A DNA stretch of 64,000 bases from Hoeflea ulvae (GTDB lineage Bacteria; Pseudomonadota; Alphaproteobacteria; Rhizobiales; Rhizobiaceae): the NCBI RefSeq assembly GCF_026619435.1, contig NZ_JAOVZQ010000001.1, forward strand, positions 4,867,501-4,931,500. The letters are read 5' to 3'. Below, piece after piece: positions 17,332 through 27,027 of the stretch. The stretch's first letter is position 1; each line of letters begins with the position of its first letter. Below the pieces are notes generated by a model. The model saw only the letters and a program-made list of their open reading frames with translations, was not told the DNA's origin and made no database searches. The position numbers were made by a program, and so were the translations under genes.

Positions 17332-18431
17332 TGTCGGATCGTACCACTGCAGCATTGCAGCCGACCCTGCGCGGATATGAAAGCCGGGCGCGCCATGTGC
17401 TGAGCACGGACCGGGCCGCCTATTTCTTTGGCGGCGCTGCGGATGAATTGACACTTGAGGCCAATCAGCGCGCCTTTTCGGAGATCGAACTGCTCCCGCG
17501 TGCGCTTCGCGACATGCGCGGCGGCTCGGCCGGCCTGACCCTGCTTGGCCAGCCAATGGCGCATCCGGTTCTGGTGGCCCCCGTGGCCTATCAGAAACTG
17601 GTTCATCCCGATGGCGAAGCGGCAATGGCAATAGGCGCCGCCGCCCAGGGCACCCATATGGTGCTGAGCACCCAAAGCAGTGTCGATGCAGCCGAGGCCC
17701 GCAGGGCCGGTGCCTACTGCACCTGGTTTCAACTCTACTGGCGGCCCACGCGCGAGGACAATCTGCGGCTTGTGCAGCGGATGGCCGATCTGGGGTACAC
17801 CGCAATCGTGCTGACAATCGACGCGCCGGTGCAAGGAGTGCGCGATCGCGAGACCAGAACCGGCTTCCGCTTGCCTGCTGACATCTCTGCGGTCAATCTG
17901 GAGAACATGCGGCCGCCGCAATTTGCGCCGCTGGGAGACGACGAATCGATCCTGTTTGACCGCATCGCCCATATCGCCCCCGAATGGGCCGATGTGGAAT
18001 GGCTTTGCGAAAATTCGCCGCTGCCGGTGATTCTCAAGGGCATTGTGCATCCGGGGGATGCGCACAAGGCGGTCCTGGCCGGCGCGCGCGCCATCATCGT
18101 TTCCAATCATGGCGGCAGGGTTCTCGACACCATACCGGCCAGCATCAGATTGCTGCCTGCGGTGGTCAAGGCCTGTGACGGGGCGATTCCCGTGCTCATG
18201 GATGGCGGCGTACGACGCGGCACCGACATCCTGAAGGCGCTGGCTCTCGGGGCGACGGCCGTGCTGGTCGGCCGCCCGGTGATTGCCGGCCTGGCCGTCG
18301 CCGGCGCTGCCGGTGTCAGCCATGTCCTGCGTCTGCTGCATGACGAATTCGAGATCGCCATGATGCTGACCGGTTGCCGTACGTTGAACGATATTACCCC
18401 CGACATCCTCTACCGGCCGGACCAGCCTTAA
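17328..18431 (+). CDS. FMN-dependent alpha-hydroxy-acid oxidase/dehydrogenase
   Basis: 367 residues of the glycolate-oxidase/lactate-oxidase TIM-barrel family, which oxidise L-2-hydroxy acids to 2-oxo acids with FMN. Landmarks: HPVLVAPVAYQKLVHPDGE near residue 77, the FMN-site WFQLYW, VILKGIVHPGDA (Lys on FMN), the catalytic SNHGGRVLDTIPA (His-Gly-Gly-Arg about residue 262) and VLMDGGVRRGTDILKALALGA. Tandem ATGs at 17328/17331 overlap the HemP frame stop. It is convergent with tonB (12 bases apart). Its relation to iron uptake is unclear; co-transcription with hemP suggests iron-dependent expression. Confidence 0.88.
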   Translation: MMSDRTTAALQPTLRGYESRARHVLSTDRAAYFFGGAADELTLEANQRAFSEIELLPRALRDMRGGSAGLTLLGQPMAHPVLVAPVAYQKLVHPDGEAAMAIGAAAQGTHMVLSTQSSVDAAEARRAGAYCTWFQLYWRPTREDNLRLVQRMADLGYTAIVLTIDAPVQGVRDRETRTGFRLPADISAVNLENMRPPQFAPLGDDESILFDRIAHIAPEWADVEWLCENSPLPVILKGIVHPGDAHKAVLAGARAIIVSNHGGRVLDTIPASIRLLPAVVKACDGAIPVLMDGGVRRGTDILKALALGATAVLVGRPVIAGLAVAGAAGVSHVLRLLHDEFEIAMMLTGCRTLNDITPDILYRPDQP

Positions 18432-18443
18432 CCGCCTGATTGC

Positions 18444-19289
18444 CTATCGGAACGAGTAGCGGATTGGCGCCAGCAGCGTGAAGCTGTCGCCTTCGAGATA
18501 GCTCGGCGGTGTCGGCAGCTTGCCGATTTCAGTGAACACCGCGAGGGCCGCCTCGTCGAGCACCGGCCAGCCTGACGAGGTCTCGATCTGCGACGACAGG
18601 ATCGACCCATACTGATCCAGCGTGAACCGCACCCGGACTTCCCCTTCGATCCGCTTTTGACGCGCCAGCGAAGGATATTTCCGCACCTTGCTGATCCTGA
18701 GCACGATATCGCGCTGCCATTCCCGCACTTCGGCCTTTTGTTCGGCGGTCAGCCCCTCGCCCGTGGCCTGGGTGGTTTCGGCGGTTTCTTCGGCAGCAAC
18801 GGCAGCAACCGAAGCATCCGCCGCATCACTTTCCTGGGCACCGGTGGTGCTGGCCTGCTCGACATCCTCCGGCTTGTATTCGGTGGCGATCTCGTGCGCG
18901 AGTTCCTCGGTATCCTCGACCGGTTCCGGACTGGCCACGCCGAATTTGAGGCTTTCATCCTCCACATCATAGGGAATCTGGCTCAGCATCGGCTCTTCCG
19001 CCGCCTTGGCTGGATCGACGACTTCCGGGCTTTCGGTGATGGTCGGTGCCTCGGCCGATTCAGTCGCCTCGGCGCTGTCTTCGGCCATATCCGCCGGTGC
19101 CGCGATCAGGTCGGAGAGGTCGAACATGATAGCCCCGGTGATGCCGGCATCCACCGGCTGTTCGACAGCCGCAACAGGCTCATCCCGCAGGGCCAAATAG
19201 GACAGCCCGCCATGCAGGCCGACACTGACGACCGCCGCGCATGCCCAGAACCAGATGCCGGAAGCCGACCGCTGGTAGATCAGGCTCAT
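18444..19289 (-). CDS. tonB: Energy transducer TonB
   Basis: 281 residues. One N-terminal membrane anchor (IWFWACAAVVSVGLHGGLSY, residues 12-31) with the TonB-type S..H pattern, then an acidic Glu/Ala/Pro-rich periplasmic spacer (residues 60-180; unlike the Lys-Pro-rich spacer of E. coli TonB), and a C-terminal TonB domain: YPSLARQKRIEGEVRVRFTLD, SSGWPVLDEAALA. It transmits the proton gradient from ExbB/ExbD to outer-membrane receptors. The start overlaps the exbD stop by four bases. It is the last gene of the iron operon. Confidence 0.9.
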   Translation of the reverse strand: MSLIYQRSASGIWFWACAAVVSVGLHGGLSYLALRDEPVAAVEQPVDAGITGAIMFDLSDLIAAPADMAEDSAEATESAEAPTITESPEVVDPAKAAEEPMLSQIPYDVEDESLKFGVASPEPVEDTEELAHEIATEYKPEDVEQASTTGAQESDAADASVAAVAAEETAETTQATGEGLTAEQKAEVREWQRDIVLRISKVRKYPSLARQKRIEGEVRVRFTLDQYGSILSSQIETSSGWPVLDEAALAVFTEIGKLPTPPSYLEGDSFTLLAPIRYSFR

Positions 19290-19768
19290 GGCTGCGGCCC
19301 TGTTGCAGGTGAAGGTTGCGCCGCGCCGGGAGCCGTGCCGGCTTCGTCCGGCACGGCGTTTTCATCCAGCCCCACCAGTCCGATCTTCAAGAACCCGTCG
19401 GCCCGCAGGATGTTCATCACCCGGATGAACTCGCCATAGGGCACGGATTTGTCCGCACGTATGTAGATACGGGTGTCCCGCTTCTGCAGTGTGGCGATGC
19501 CGACATCGACGTAAAGCCGCTCGAAGGTCGTGCTGGTCTCGCCGACCGAAAGCTGAAGATCCTCGGCGATGGTGATGAACACCGGCTTGAGCGGCCGTTG
19601 CGGCGGTTCGGCGACAGCTACCGGAAGCTCGACCGGAATATCCACCGTCGACAGCGGCGCCGCGATCATGAAAATAATCAGGAGCACCAGCATCACGTCG
19701 ATGAAGGGCGTGATGTTGATGTCGTGGTTTTCCGACAATTCGTCGTCGTCAGCAATCCTGCCAGCCAT
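19286..19768 (-). CDS. exbD: Biopolymer transport protein ExbD
   Basis: 160 residues. One membrane segment near the N-terminus with the critical Asp: INITPFIDVMLVLLIIFMIA (residues 17-36, Asp24). The periplasmic part has YIRADKSVPYGEFIRVMN and ends in a Pro/Ala-rich tail. It forms the proton-conducting TonB motor with ExbB. It starts five bases after exbB and overlaps tonB. Confidence 0.93.
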   Translation of the reverse strand: MAGRIADDDELSENHDINITPFIDVMLVLLIIFMIAAPLSTVDIPVELPVAVAEPPQRPLKPVFITIAEDLQLSVGETSTTFERLYVDVGIATLQKRDTRIYIRADKSVPYGEFIRVMNILRADGFLKIGLVGLDENAVPDEAGTAPGAAQPSPATGPQP

Positions 19769-19773
19769 GGCCT

Positions 19774-20661
<888 letters not shown>

Positions 20662-20666
20662 TATTC

Positions 20667-21350
20667 TCAGGCCTCTGCCCATGTGCGGATCAGGTTGTGA
20701 TAAATACCGGTCAGCCGGACGACTTCGCTGTCTCCCGTCCCCAGGCGCACGGAAAGAGACTGAATCGTCTGGTCAAGATCGAACAGCATCGTGCGATGCG
20801 CGTCCGACCGGATCATGCTCTGCAACCAGAAGAACGAGGCGACCCTCGCGCCGCGGGTGACGGGCACCACCTGGTGCAGGCTCGTCGCCGGATAAAGCAC
20901 CATGTGGCCGGCTTCCAGCTTGACCTCCTGGGCGCCGTAATGGTCCTCGACGATCAGTTCGCCGCCATCATATTCGTCCGGCTCGCTCAAAAACACCGTC
21001 ATCGAAAGATCGGTTCTGAGCCGCTCCTGGGTGAGGTGATTGAGGCGGATCGCGTTGTCGACATGGACCCCGAAGGTTTCCTGCGTCTCATAGCGGTTGA
21101 ACATCGGCGGCAGGATTTTCAGCGGCAGCGCCGCTGACAGAAACAGCGGGGTGGCAGAGAGTTTCTGCAGCAGAAATTGACCAAGCTTGTGGGCAGCATC
21201 GCTCGTCACCGGCAATTGCTGGTTCCGCTTGACCTCCTCCGACTGGACGCCGGCGGTCTTTGCGCCTGACTCCCACTCGGCCGCGTCAAGCACCTGCCGG
21301 AAGTGCCGCACTTCATCCTTGCTCAGGACGTCGGGGATCGTGATCAACAT
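20667..21350 (-). CDS. PiuC/PKHD-type Fe(II)/2-oxoglutarate dioxygenase
   Basis: 227 residues, the normal length of PKHD-type hydroxylases. The N-terminus [19 protein letters not shown] and the iron-binding facial triad FGVHVDNAI (His and Asp, residues about 98-102) plus a distal His in [20 protein letters not shown], with the Arg for 2-oxoglutarate, identify the family. These genes nearly always sit next to siderophore receptors, as here (receptor upstream, ExbB downstream). A role in siderophore or ferric-chelate handling is suspected, but the reaction is not established. Confidence 0.88.
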   Translation of the reverse strand: MLITIPDVLSKDEVRHFRQVLDAAEWESGAKTAGVQSEEVKRNQQLPVTSDAAHKLGQFLLQKLSATPLFLSAALPLKILPPMFNRYETQETFGVHVDNAIRLNHLTQERLRTDLSMTVFLSEPDEYDGGELIVEDHYGAQEVKLEAGHMVLYPATSLHQVVPVTRGARVASFFWLQSMIRSDAHRTMLFDLDQTIQSLSVRLGTGDSEVVRLTGIYHNLIRTWAEA

Positions 21351-21370
21351 CTGGCTTATCCCATGATAGG

Positions 21371-21398
21371 CGTTCCGGACGGTGACCCGCCCGGAACG
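21371..21398 (-). other. Intercistronic hairpin between receptor and piuC-like gene
   Basis: CGTTCCGG and CCGGAACG form an 8-bp perfect stem around a 12-base loop, in the 65-base gap of the iron operon. There is no T-run, so a processing or stabilising element is likelier than a terminator. Confidence 0.45.
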
Positions 21399-21415
21399 TT
21401 GTGTCGTATCAAGCC

Positions 21416-23914
21416 TTAGAACTTGGCTTTCAGGTTGAGCGAAAACTCGCGGCCCGGCGCCACATAGGTGAATGGCGAACCGGAGCGGTAGGCGGTGTCG
21501 TAGTAGGTTTCATCGGCCACATTGGTGACGTTGAACTGCAATTCCGCATGTTCCGAAAACTCGTACTTCGCCAGCAGGTCGAAGGTCGTGTAGTCAGGCA
21601 GGGTATTGCCGTTTGCCGCCACGCTTCCGAGCTTCCGTCCGCCGGCATAGGTTACCCTTGCGCCCAGTGTCAGCTTGTCATTGAACTGGTAGGTTCCCAG
21701 AAGACTGAACTGCTGATGAGCGATATTGGCAATGTCCTTGCCGATATCATCGGAGCTGATGCTGTCCACGATCTTGCTGTCCATCAGCACGGCGCCGCCG
21801 AACAGGCTGATCCGGTCGGTCAGATTGCCCGACACGCCGACCTCGATGCCCGTCATGCTGTATTTCAGCGTGTCGAGATACTGTGTCGGAGCCGGACCGC
21901 CGCGGCCATCGGGATCATAGTCTTCACGGGCATCGGACTTGACCGTGTGGAAGACAGCAGCCGTCAGCAGCAGATTGTCATTGTATTCGTATTTGACGCC
22001 GGTCTCGTAGGACATGTTGCGTTCCGGAGCCAGAACCGTGCCACCGTCATCAAGTCCGCCGTAGAAGCTGCCGCCGGCAGCGATTTCCTGCCCGGACGGG
22101 TTCGAGGAACTGGCGACTGCAGCGTAGAAGCTGGTGGATTCCCATGGCTTGTAGGTGACGCCGGCATTCCAGTTGAACAGCGTGTCCTTGCGCGCCAGAT
22201 CGGAGTTTCCGGAGCTGCGCTGGTTGTCATAGAAGTCCACGCGGACCCCGCCATTGATCAGCCACTGCTCGTTCAGCTCGATGGTGTCGAGTGCATAAAG
22301 CGATGTCGTGCGCACCCGGGTGGTGGTCACGGAATCGCCCCGCACCGGAGCTTCCCCGGCCCAGCAGCCTTCGGCGATCGGGTTCGGATTGACCGCGGTC
22401 ACGGTACAGCCGCGCTGTCCGGCCGGCGGCAGATAGTCCTCGCTCTGCAGGTTCTGATAGCTGCTGGCGCTGACCTTCTCATCGCTGTAGCTCAGTCCCG
22501 CCACATAGGTATGCGCGACCCCGCCCAGCGAGCTTTCACCCGACAATTCAAGCACATCGGAGAACACGTCGGTTTCCTGGTACTTGCTCTTGAAGCTGAG
22601 CGACACCTGCCAGTCATTGATGTTGCTCGACCCGTTGGTGATCAGGCTGCTCGGTGCGGTCAGCACATAGTCATTGACCGACTGGGAGTAGCGCGCCGTA
22701 TTGCTGAGCTTGAGGCTGTCGGTCAGCTCATACACCGTCTTGATCGTGCCGACGGTCTGGGTCACGTCCTGATAGTCGCGCCCGACCACGCCGTAGAATG
22801 TGTTGCGGTCGACACCATATTCGGTCACCGGTCCGCCATTGTCCGACAGATAGGGAATACCCCAGTCCGGTGTCTGCTTGATGACCGTGTGCGCGACATC
22901 GGCCTCGATCGTGAACCGGTCAGACGGCTTGATGGTCGCTGCAGCCGCAAAACCGCGGCGATCGTCTTCGACATTGTCCCGGCCGGCAACTTCGCCATCC
23001 TGAAGCAGCGCGTTGATGCGGACCTGAACCTGCTCGTTGAGAACATGGTTGAAGTCAATCGTGGCACGCTTGGTGTTGGCGCTGGTGAAGGTCGTGGAGG
23101 CTTCGTAGAAGGAAATATCCTTGGCCTTTTTGGTCACGATATCCAGCGCACCACCGGTGGTTCCGCGGCCGCCGATTGTTCCGGCCGGACCCTTGATCAC
23201 TTCAATCTGCTCGGTGTTGAAGGTCTCGTGCACGCTGATGCCGGAATCGCGGACGCCGTCGACATAAAGGTCGTTATTGGCCTTGAAGCCACGGATATAG
23301 ATGTTGTCGCCGAACGCGCTGCCGCCTTCGCCGAAGCCCAGCGAGATGCCGGGTGTGGTCCGGGCGATTTCGCGAACCGATGTCATGCCGGTGGTTTCGA
23401 GAACCTCCTTGCCGATCGCGGTGACGGTGCGCGGCGTATCGGCGATGCTGCCGGGAAGCCGCGAATTGGCCAGCCGGTCGCTCTTGAACGGGGCATCCGG
23501 ATCCGCATAGGGGTTGCCCCGTGCGATTTCCTTGGCCTTTGCCGCAGCAGCAGCTGCCGCCTGGGCTTCGGCTTCGGCAAGCTGATTGGCTTCTTCAAGC
23601 GCTGCGGCGCGCGCGGCAGCCGCATCTGCCTGGCGCTGGGCCCGGGCTGCAGCGGCACGCTGCTCGGCACGCCGGCGTGCGGCGGCAGCTTCCTGGCGCG
23701 CAGCTTCAGTCGCCGCGGTCGGCTCTGTCTGCTGTGTGGTTTCGACTTCCACGGTGGGAAGAACGATGGTCTCGCCGTCCTGCGCCAGCGCGTGATGCGT
23801 TCCCGCGGCCACAAAGCAGGCTGCTGCCACAGTGGCGCTCAACATGTCCGTGATCTGCGAGTGCGAATTTTTACGACTACCGGTAACCGGCGCGCCTCTG
23901 AGCGAGACTTTCAT
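21416..23914 (-). CDS. TonB-dependent siderophore receptor (Fiu/FhuE-like)
   Basis: 832 residues. A long signal region ([16 protein letters not shown] to HHALAQ) leads to a TonB-box-like [11 protein letters not shown], then an unusual alanine-rich, coiled-coil-like stretch (residues about 55-130, rich in [12 protein letters not shown] repeats). The plug domain follows ([59 protein letters not shown]) and a 22-strand barrel ending [11 protein letters not shown] with the terminal Phe. The plug matches catecholate/hydroxamate receptors of the Fiu type. First gene of the iron operon; GGGGGA precedes the start. The ligand is unknown. Confidence 0.92.
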   Translation of the reverse strand: MKVSLRGAPVTGSRKNSHSQITDMLSATVAAACFVAAGTHHALAQDGETIVLPTVEVETTQQTEPTAATEAARQEAAAARRRAEQRAAAARAQRQADAAAARAAALEEANQLAEAEAQAAAAAAAKAKEIARGNPYADPDAPFKSDRLANSRLPGSIADTPRTVTAIGKEVLETTGMTSVREIARTTPGISLGFGEGGSAFGDNIYIRGFKANNDLYVDGVRDSGISVHETFNTEQIEVIKGPAGTIGGRGTTGGALDIVTKKAKDISFYEASTTFTSANTKRATIDFNHVLNEQVQVRINALLQDGEVAGRDNVEDDRRGFAAAATIKPSDRFTIEADVAHTVIKQTPDWGIPYLSDNGGPVTEYGVDRNTFYGVVGRDYQDVTQTVGTIKTVYELTDSLKLSNTARYSQSVNDYVLTAPSSLITNGSSNINDWQVSLSFKSKYQETDVFSDVLELSGESSLGGVAHTYVAGLSYSDEKVSASSYQNLQSEDYLPPAGQRGCTVTAVNPNPIAEGCWAGEAPVRGDSVTTTRVRTTSLYALDTIELNEQWLINGGVRVDFYDNQRSSGNSDLARKDTLFNWNAGVTYKPWESTSFYAAVASSSNPSGQEIAAGGSFYGGLDDGGTVLAPERNMSYETGVKYEYNDNLLLTAAVFHTVKSDAREDYDPDGRGGPAPTQYLDTLKYSMTGIEVGVSGNLTDRISLFGGAVLMDSKIVDSISSDDIGKDIANIAHQQFSLLGTYQFNDKLTLGARVTYAGGRKLGSVAANGNTLPDYTTFDLLAKYEFSEHAELQFNVTNVADETYYDTAYRSGSPFTYVAPGREFSLNLKAKF

Positions 23915-24046
23915 GTCCCATCCCCCAATTTAGAATGTACAAAGGTTTGTGAGCCTCCCGAACGGATTTTCCGCGGGGAGAGACGGGTTGGCTGGCTCAC
24001 AATCCTTACCGGGGAACGCTGGCTGGCTACTATGCCTACCCAATAG

Positions 24047-24063
24047 TTGACCGATTTGGTCAA
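24047..24063 (-). promoter_or_regulatory. Iron-responsive operator (IRO-like palindrome) ahead of the receptor
   Basis: TTGACC-GATTT-GGTCAA is a perfect inverted repeat that also fits TGA-N9-TCA, the box recognised by the rhizobial iron regulator RirA. It lies 133 bases before the receptor start. A good -10-like TATAAT (minus strand, 24149-24154) lies further upstream. The rest of the 23915-24380 intergenic space shows no gene that I can support. Confidence 0.6.
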
Positions 24064-24380
24064 GTAAAGTGCCTGCCCAATGGAGGGGAGGCAAAAAATC
24101 CCCAGCAGCCAGGCCAAGGACGGCGTGACGCTGCCTTAGATCATTGTAATTATAAGGAAATTTTAACATTTTTTAAGCTTCCGGCGAAATCCGCGCGGCG
24201 AATAACATGGCGGCAATGTGGCAATTTTGCTACAGGATACGATTGCGCCCGCACCTCAGGCGCACCTTCAGATTGCATGGCCGAAGCCCGCCCGCGTTGT
24301 AAAACCTCTTGCAAATTGCAGCCACTGGCCACCGATCCCAAATATCGCTTTCGCTCATTGGGACGAAATCGAACTTGACT

Positions 24381-24396
24381 GTGTTATCGCTAACAC
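24381..24396 (+). promoter_or_regulatory. GntR-type operator within the promoter of the gluconate operon
   Basis: GTGTTA-TCGC-TAACAC is an inverted repeat very like the E. coli GntR operator ATGTTACCGGTAACAT. It lies directly after a -35-like TTGACT (24375-24380) and before a weak -10 (TAACCT, 24398-24403), so a bound repressor would block RNA polymerase. The LacI/GntR-family gene at 27028 is the candidate regulator. Confidence 0.7.
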
Positions 24397-24444
24397 ATAA
24401 CCTTCGCCCGACTTCTGGACATCTATTTGAGCAAGGACTTCGTC

Positions 24445-25215
24445 ATGGCGGACCACGACCTGTTTGACCTGAGCGGCCGCACGGCGCTTATCACCGGCTC
24501 TTCCCAGGGCATCGGCTACGCGCTTGCCGCAGGTCTTGCCGGGGCCGGGACGACGCTGGTGCTCAATGGCCGCAACGAGAGCAAACTGGCCGATGCGGCG
24601 TCGCGGCTGGCCGAGACGGGTGCAACCATCCATCAGCTCGCCTTCGATGTCACCGATCACGCTGCCGCCCGCGCCGCCGTGGATGGATTCGAAGCCTCCG
24701 TCGGGGCCATCGACATCTGCGTCAACAATGCCGGCATGCAGCATCGTGCGCCGCTTGAGGATTTTCCAGCTGATGCCTTCGAGCATCTGCTGCGCACCAA
24801 TGTCAGCTCGGTTTTCAATGTCGGCCAGGCCGTCGCCCGGCACATGATCGGCCGTGGTGCCGGAAAGATCATCAATATCGCCTCGGTGCAGACCGCACTG
24901 GCGCGCCCGGGAATCGCCCCCTACACGGCGACAAAGGGCGCTGTTGCCAATCTGACCAAGGGCATGGCGACCGACTGGGCCAGGCATGGCCTGCAATGCA
25001 ACGCCATCGCACCGGGCTATTTCGACACGCCGCTCAATGCCGCACTGGTTGCCGATCCGGAATTCAGCGGCTGGCTTGAAAAGCGCACCCCGGCGGGCCG
25101 CTGGGGCAATGTCGAGGAACTCGTCGGCGCCTGCATTTTCCTGTCCTCCAGGGCCTCGTCCTTCGTCAATGGCCATACGCTCTATGTCGATGGCGGCATC
25201 ACGGCCTCGCTCTGA
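24445..25215 (+). CDS. SDR-family oxidoreductase, gluconate 5-dehydrogenase-like
   Basis: 256 residues from ATG 24445, which has AAGGA eight bases upstream (a TTG at 24427 is less likely). Rossmann motif TGSSQGIG (residues about 18-25), NNAGMQHRAPLEDFP, and the catalytic Ser (NIASVQTA), Tyr-x3-Lys (YTATKGAV) triad. The C-terminal APGYFDTPLN and WLEKRTPAGRWG blocks closely follow the IdnO/gluconate 5-dehydrogenase pattern, which interconverts 5-ketogluconate and gluconate with NAD(P)H. Next to gluconokinase this supports a gluconate or idonate catabolic operon. Confidence 0.85.
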   Translation: MADHDLFDLSGRTALITGSSQGIGYALAAGLAGAGTTLVLNGRNESKLADAASRLAETGATIHQLAFDVTDHAAARAAVDGFEASVGAIDICVNNAGMQHRAPLEDFPADAFEHLLRTNVSSVFNVGQAVARHMIGRGAGKIINIASVQTALARPGIAPYTATKGAVANLTKGMATDWARHGLQCNAIAPGYFDTPLNAALVADPEFSGWLEKRTPAGRWGNVEELVGACIFLSSRASSFVNGHTLYVDGGITASL

Positions 25216-25216
25216 G

Positions 25217-25723
25217 ATGGCACGTCACTTTGTCATCATGGGCGTGGCCGGCTGCGGCAAGACCAGCGTCGGTGAGGGCCTGTCACAGCTGACCGGAACC
25301 CGGTTCATCGACGGCGACGCCCTGCACCCGAAAGCCAATGTCGACAAGATGTCGGCCGGCACTCCGCTGACCGACGAGGATCGCTGGCCCTGGCTCGAAG
25401 CCATCGGCCGGCAATTCGGTAGCAGCGCCGAGCCTCTAATCATCGGCTGTTCGGCGCTCAAGCGCAGCTATCGCGACAGGATCCGGCATCACTGCGGCGG
25501 TGCGGTGACATTCATTCACCTCACCGGAAGCCGGGATGTGATCAGCAGGCGCATGCAGCAACGCAAGAACCATTTCATGCCGCTGACACTGCTCGACAGC
25601 CAGTTTGCGGCGCTCGAACCACCCGCAACCGACGAAGCCTCGATATCCATCGACATCGACCAGCCGCTCAAGGCCATCATCGCCGCCGCGGCACGCCATT
25701 CTGGAGGACACCAATTTGACTGA
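25217..25723 (+). CDS. gntK: Gluconokinase
   Basis: 168 residues, the size of GntK-type kinases. P-loop GVAGCGKTS at residues 9-17, then the family motifs DGDALHP, NVDKMSAGTPLTDEDRWPWL and SALKRSYRD, and RKNHFMP in the lid. It phosphorylates D-gluconate to 6-phosphogluconate. It begins one base after the SDR stop and ends overlapping the next gene by eight bases. Confidence 0.93.
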   Translation: MARHFVIMGVAGCGKTSVGEGLSQLTGTRFIDGDALHPKANVDKMSAGTPLTDEDRWPWLEAIGRQFGSSAEPLIIGCSALKRSYRDRIRHHCGGAVTFIHLTGSRDVISRRMQQRKNHFMPLTLLDSQFAALEPPATDEASISIDIDQPLKAIIAAAARHSGGHQFD

Positions 25724-26603
25724 AACCATAGCCCTGATCGGGGCCGGCGCCATGGGCAGCGCAATCGGCACGCGGCTGCTGGAGACCGGAAACAGCCTCG
25801 CGGTCTTCGATCTCGACGCTGACAAGGTGGCGGACCTGGTTGCCAAGGGCGCCACCGCCGCGGCTTCCGCCGCCGAGGCGGCAGCCCGATCCGACTATGT
25901 CGTCACCAGCCTCAACTCCGCCGAAATCGTAAGACGCGCCGTGTTTGGCGCGGCAGGCGTGGCCGAAGGCGCAAGACCCGGCACCATCATCATCGACATG
26001 TCCTCGATCGATCCGGTGGCGACACGGCAACTGAGCCAGGACGCCCGCGACAAGGGCCTGCGCTGGGTCGATTCCCCGCTGTCAGGCGGCGCCCCGAAAG
26101 CGCGTGTCGGCGAGCTGACCCTGATGGCCGGCGGCGATGCAGATGATGTCCAGCAGGCTCACAAGGTGCTGCGCCATGTCGCCAGCAATTACACCCATAT
26201 GGGTCCCAGCGGCGCCGGACAGACCACCAAGCTGATCAACCAGGTGCTGTGCGGGCTCGGCTTCCTGGCCGTTGCCGAAGCCACTCAGCTGGCACTGGAT
26301 GCCGGTGTCGATGCAGCAAAAATTCCGCTGGCGCTCAAGGGCGGCCGCGCCGACAGCGCCATCCTGCAGGAATACATGCCACGTTTCGTCAGCAAGGATT
26401 ACCGCCGCACCGGCCGGATCGACAACATGGTCAAGGATCTCAACGGCGCGCTGGATCTGGCGCGCACCAGCCACACATCAATGCCGATGACAGCCCTCTG
26501 CGCCGAAATTCACCGGATGCTGACGGCTGCCGGCCTGGGCGGCGAAGACCAGGCCGCCGTGATGGAATATTTCAAAGGCCCCAACAAGGAACACTTCACA
26601 TGA
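25716..26603 (+). CDS. NAD(P)-dependent 3-hydroxyisobutyrate dehydrogenase-family (beta-hydroxyacid) dehydrogenase
   Basis: 295 residues with a TTG start at 25716 preceded by GGAGG. The N-terminal Rossmann motif GAGAMGSAIGTRLLE, DMSSIDPVATRQL, DSPLSGGAPKAR, GPSGAGQTTKLINQ and a Lys in KLINQVL with KDLNGALDLAR are the standard HIBADH landmarks (catalytic Lys in the TKLINQ block). Such enzymes reduce tartronate semialdehyde or oxidise 3-hydroxyacids such as threonate/gluconate-like acids. Within the gluconate operon it may process a side or alternative aldonate; the substrate is not decided. Confidence 0.85.
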   Translation: MTETIALIGAGAMGSAIGTRLLETGNSLAVFDLDADKVADLVAKGATAAASAAEAAARSDYVVTSLNSAEIVRRAVFGAAGVAEGARPGTIIIDMSSIDPVATRQLSQDARDKGLRWVDSPLSGGAPKARVGELTLMAGGDADDVQQAHKVLRHVASNYTHMGPSGAGQTTKLINQVLCGLGFLAVAEATQLALDAGVDAAKIPLALKGGRADSAILQEYMPRFVSKDYRRTGRIDNMVKDLNGALDLARTSHTSMPMTALCAEIHRMLTAAGLGGEDQAAVMEYFKGPNKEHFT

Positions 26604-26932
26604 TCACCCGCTACGCCCTTTTCGAAGGCTCGGTCAAACCCGGCAAGACTGACGCCTTCCGTTCCGCGGTCATGGACCGTCTCGTGCCATTGTGGAAACA
26701 ATTTGCCGGCGCGCAGGAAGTCCGCGTCATGTTCGGCGAGGAACGCGACGAAGGCGCCCCGGAATTTCCGCTGATCCTCGCCATCAGTTACCCCGATCGG
26801 GCAGCCATGGAGCAGGCCTTGCAAAGCCCTGCCCGGGCACGATCGCGCGAGGTCACCGGGGAAATCGTTGCGGCATGCTTCGACGGCCGCATTCACCACC
26901 ATGTCACGCTGGCCAATTCCTTCCCGCTCTGA
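26600..26932 (+). CDS. Small dimeric alpha/beta-barrel (EthD-like) protein
   Basis: 110 residues starting MITRYALFEGSVKPGKTDAF, overlapping the previous stop (ATGA). Length, the initial beta-strand RYALFEG and the mid-part FPLILAISYPDRAAMEQAL fit a ferredoxin-like alpha/beta-barrel of the EthD/Dabb group. No catalytic residues are evident. It is the last gene of the operon, followed by a terminator. Role unknown. Confidence 0.6.
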   Translation: MITRYALFEGSVKPGKTDAFRSAVMDRLVPLWKQFAGAQEVRVMFGEERDEGAPEFPLILAISYPDRAAMEQALQSPARARSREVTGEIVAACFDGRIHHHVTLANSFPL

Positions 26933-26950
26933 GCCAGGTGCGTGACTGAG

Positions 26951-26978
26951 AAATCCGGAGCGCAATGCTCCGGATTTT
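26951..26978 (+). terminator. Rho-independent terminator of the gluconate operon
   Basis: An 11-bp perfect stem, AAATCCGGAGC with GCTCCGGATTT, loop GCAAT, ending in TTTT. It closes the operon 19 bases after the last stop and separates it from the LacI-type gene. Confidence 0.85.
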
Positions 26979-27027
26979 GCGATCCCTCCCGCACGGCTGT
27001 GGCTGCGTCACCCTCCGGATCACGAGC

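Noticed and set aside
21401..24046. An 881-codon open frame on the plus strand opposite the TonB-dependent receptor
   Set aside because: It is a high-GC antisense shadow of a clear receptor gene; composition is odd (Arg/Gly/His-rich) and no ribosome site or domain is seen. The same applies to long antisense frames opposite the beta-barrel gene (40677-42917), the DUF11 gene (43368-45557, 46329-47837), the FAD oxidase (32310-33869) and the isomerase/transketolase region (12279-13550).
26965..27027. N-terminal extension of the LacI-family regulator
   Set aside because: This frame overlaps the terminator of the gluconate operon; the ATG at 27028 gives the normal LacI N-terminus.
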